From Thiothrix sp. (GTDB lineage Bacteria > Pseudomonadota > Gammaproteobacteria > Thiotrichales > Thiotrichaceae): a DNA stretch of 15,419 nt. The DNA lies in assembly GCA_011375245.1 (NCBI GenBank), contig DRMA01000167.1, positions 1 to 15,419 on the forward strand, in the 5' to 3' direction. The notes below the pieces were generated by a model. It was given only the letters and a program-made list of their open reading frames with translations, did no database searches and had not been told where the DNA came from. The position numbers and the translations under genes are program-made. Within the stretch, counting starts at the first letter, position 1. Each line of letters begins with the position of its first letter. Positions 14,715 through 15,419 of this stretch are shown here, in pieces.

Positions 14715-15098
14715 ATGTCAAAACCCATCCTCTATTCTGTCATTGAATCACGTATTCATCCTCGTTTTTCCACGCTTTATCAACGTCTCGGTATAGAAGA
14801 ATTACTGTTTTCTTCTACACGTAAAGCAATGGCGCAGATTAAAAAGCAGCCGCCTGATTATTTGGTCGCTGATTTTCATTATGGTTATAGTAATAATTAT
14901 GCAGGGGTAAATATCAGTAATTTGGATGTGATGTTAATGGCAATGCAGCGTTACGCACCTTTTCCACGTACTAAGGTGATTGTTGTTGCCGCTAAACATG
15001 AGATGCAATATGTGAGTGAATTGGGTGGCATCTACCCACTTTGTGCTGTGTTGCAGTATCCTGTGACTGAGTTGCAAATGGAAAAATATCTAAACTAG
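14715..15098 (+). CDS. Small receiver-like conserved hypothetical protein
   Basis: 127 residues without signal peptide or membrane helix. The order of elements recalls a response-regulator receiver: a beta strand ending PPDYLVADFHYG with D53, a strand TKVIVVAAKH (86-95) followed by a helix, and LQYPVTELQMEKYL near the end where receivers have Lys-Pro. The conserved Lys is replaced by Tyr and the N-terminal acidic pair is missing, so phosphorylation is unlikely. It may be a pseudo-receiver or an unrelated alpha/beta domain. No Shine-Dalgarno sequence is visible; a possible -10 (TATTAT, 14698-14703) lies only 12 bp before the ATG, which would make the message nearly leaderless. I do not recognise a named family. 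Confidence 0.6.
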   Translation: MSKPILYSVIESRIHPRFSTLYQRLGIEELLFSSTRKAMAQIKKQPPDYLVADFHYGYSNNYAGVNISNLDVMLMAMQRYAPFPRTKVIVVAAKHEMQYVSELGGIYPLCAVLQYPVTELQMEKYLN

Positions 15099-15376
15099 TG
15101 AGTTAATTTTGTTATAAAAAGACAAGCGTATAGATAACGATATAAGTTGATAGATATTTACACTAATTATTTTGTTTTTGCAAATGAACATAATTACCTA
15201 TTACTAACTTGATCTAAATCATAGTACCATTCGCGCCGAAACTTTTATTCTGCATCCTTGCACTATAGTAGGTTGCGTAGGATTTTTTAATTTAATGAAG
15301 GTTATTTAACATGTTAATGCCTAGTTTTTAACATGTTGCTTAGGAATTTTATTATGGTTACAGGAGTATGTGTTAG
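15099..15376 (+). promoter_or_regulatory. Upstream regulatory region of the right-edge gene with FNR-type promoter
   Basis: No gene is seen here. TTGATctaaATCAT at 15209-15222 matches the FNR/Anr consensus TTGAT-N4-ATCAA in 9 of 10 defined positions. A TATTCT element (15246-15251) would place the start site near 15257-15258, about 41.5-42.5 bp from the box centre, the class II activator position. A leader of about 120 nt would follow. A 7-bp inverted repeat TAATTAT/ATAATTA lies upstream at 15164-15170 and 15190-15196. Confidence 0.5.
15305..15337. repeat. Two TTTAACATGTT repeats with palindromic AACATGTT cores
   Basis: Identical 11-bp copies lie at 15305-15315 and 15327-15337, starting exactly 22 bp (about two helical turns) apart. 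Each contains the palindrome AACATGTT. They sit in the presumed leader 40-70 bp before the right-edge start codon, a plausible operator pair for a dimeric repressor. Confidence 0.5.
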
Positions 15377-15419
15377 ATGTCTACAGGTTTAATGATTGCC
15401 ATGCTGTGCTCATTTGCTG
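15377..15419 (+). CDS. Start of a hydrophobic membrane protein (cut by window edge)
   Basis: Only 14 codons are visible: MSTGLMIAMLCSFA. They follow a possible Shine-Dalgarno AGGAG (15362-15366) 10 nt upstream. The segment looks like a first transmembrane helix. It is reminiscent of the N terminus of membrane-bound proton-pumping pyrophosphatases, but this is far too short to assign. The FNR-type promoter upstream would fit an energy-conserving protein expressed at low oxygen. Confidence 0.5.
   Translation, partial: MSTGLMIAMLCSFA

Noticed and set aside
15311..15395. Short leader-peptide frames (ATG at 15311 and 15333) before the right-edge gene
   Set aside because: Very short, with no regulatory codon bias; they may be chance ATGs created by the AACATGTT repeats.

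Overview
The window looks like a chromosome segment of a sulfur-oxidizing gammaproteobacterium, possibly of the Thiothrix/Beggiatoa kind. The main clue is a dsrN-like siroheme amidase followed by a cysteine-free A-type (IscA-like) protein matching DsrR. These are two accessory genes of the reverse-acting dissimilatory sulfite reductase (dsr) pathway. AmpG, ExoIII and NarX/NarL-type proteins fit a Gram-negative gammaproteobacterium. The exact taxon cannot be read from the sequence.

Region 1 (1-2604, + strand) is the downstream part of a retron-like defence locus. A winged-helix/SWIM zinc-finger protein, cut by the left edge, is followed after 8 bp by a reverse transcriptase carrying both retron diagnostic motifs (NAxxH and VTG). 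The pairing matches my recollection of type XIII retrons (ARM-repeat protein, WH-SWIM protein, RT). An ARM-type gene would lie just outside the left edge. There is no room for an msr-msd RNA between the two genes. The 323-bp gap after the RT contains two hairpins inside a possible long-range helix.

Region 2 (2605-4101) is scar-like. It holds a frameshifted coding remnant, an 8-bp tandem repeat, a single exported SGNH hydrolase on the minus strand, and a gene-free stretch before dsrN.

Region 3 (4102-8988, + strand) holds dsrN, a MITE-like nested inverted-repeat element, dsrR, then a membrane histidine kinase, a NarL-type response regulator and a rhodanese. Tight spacing suggests that dsrR, kinase, regulator and rhodanese form one operon joining sulfur metabolism to two-component signalling.

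Region 4 (9171-11819, + strand) is a two-gene envelope unit: a membrane-anchored BON-like/OmpA protein and a membrane-anchored coiled-coil protein with a C-terminal helix-hairpin-helix region. It ends in a stem-loop.

Region 5 (11861-14610, - strand) is an xthA-ampG unit whose genes overlap by one base: ExoIII (DNA repair) and an extended AmpG muropeptide permease.

Region 6 (14715-15419, + strand) has a small receiver-like protein. It is followed by a regulatory region with an FNR-type box at class II promoter spacing, a pair of AACATGTT palindromes 22 bp apart, and the first 14 codons of a hydrophobic membrane protein cut by the right edge.
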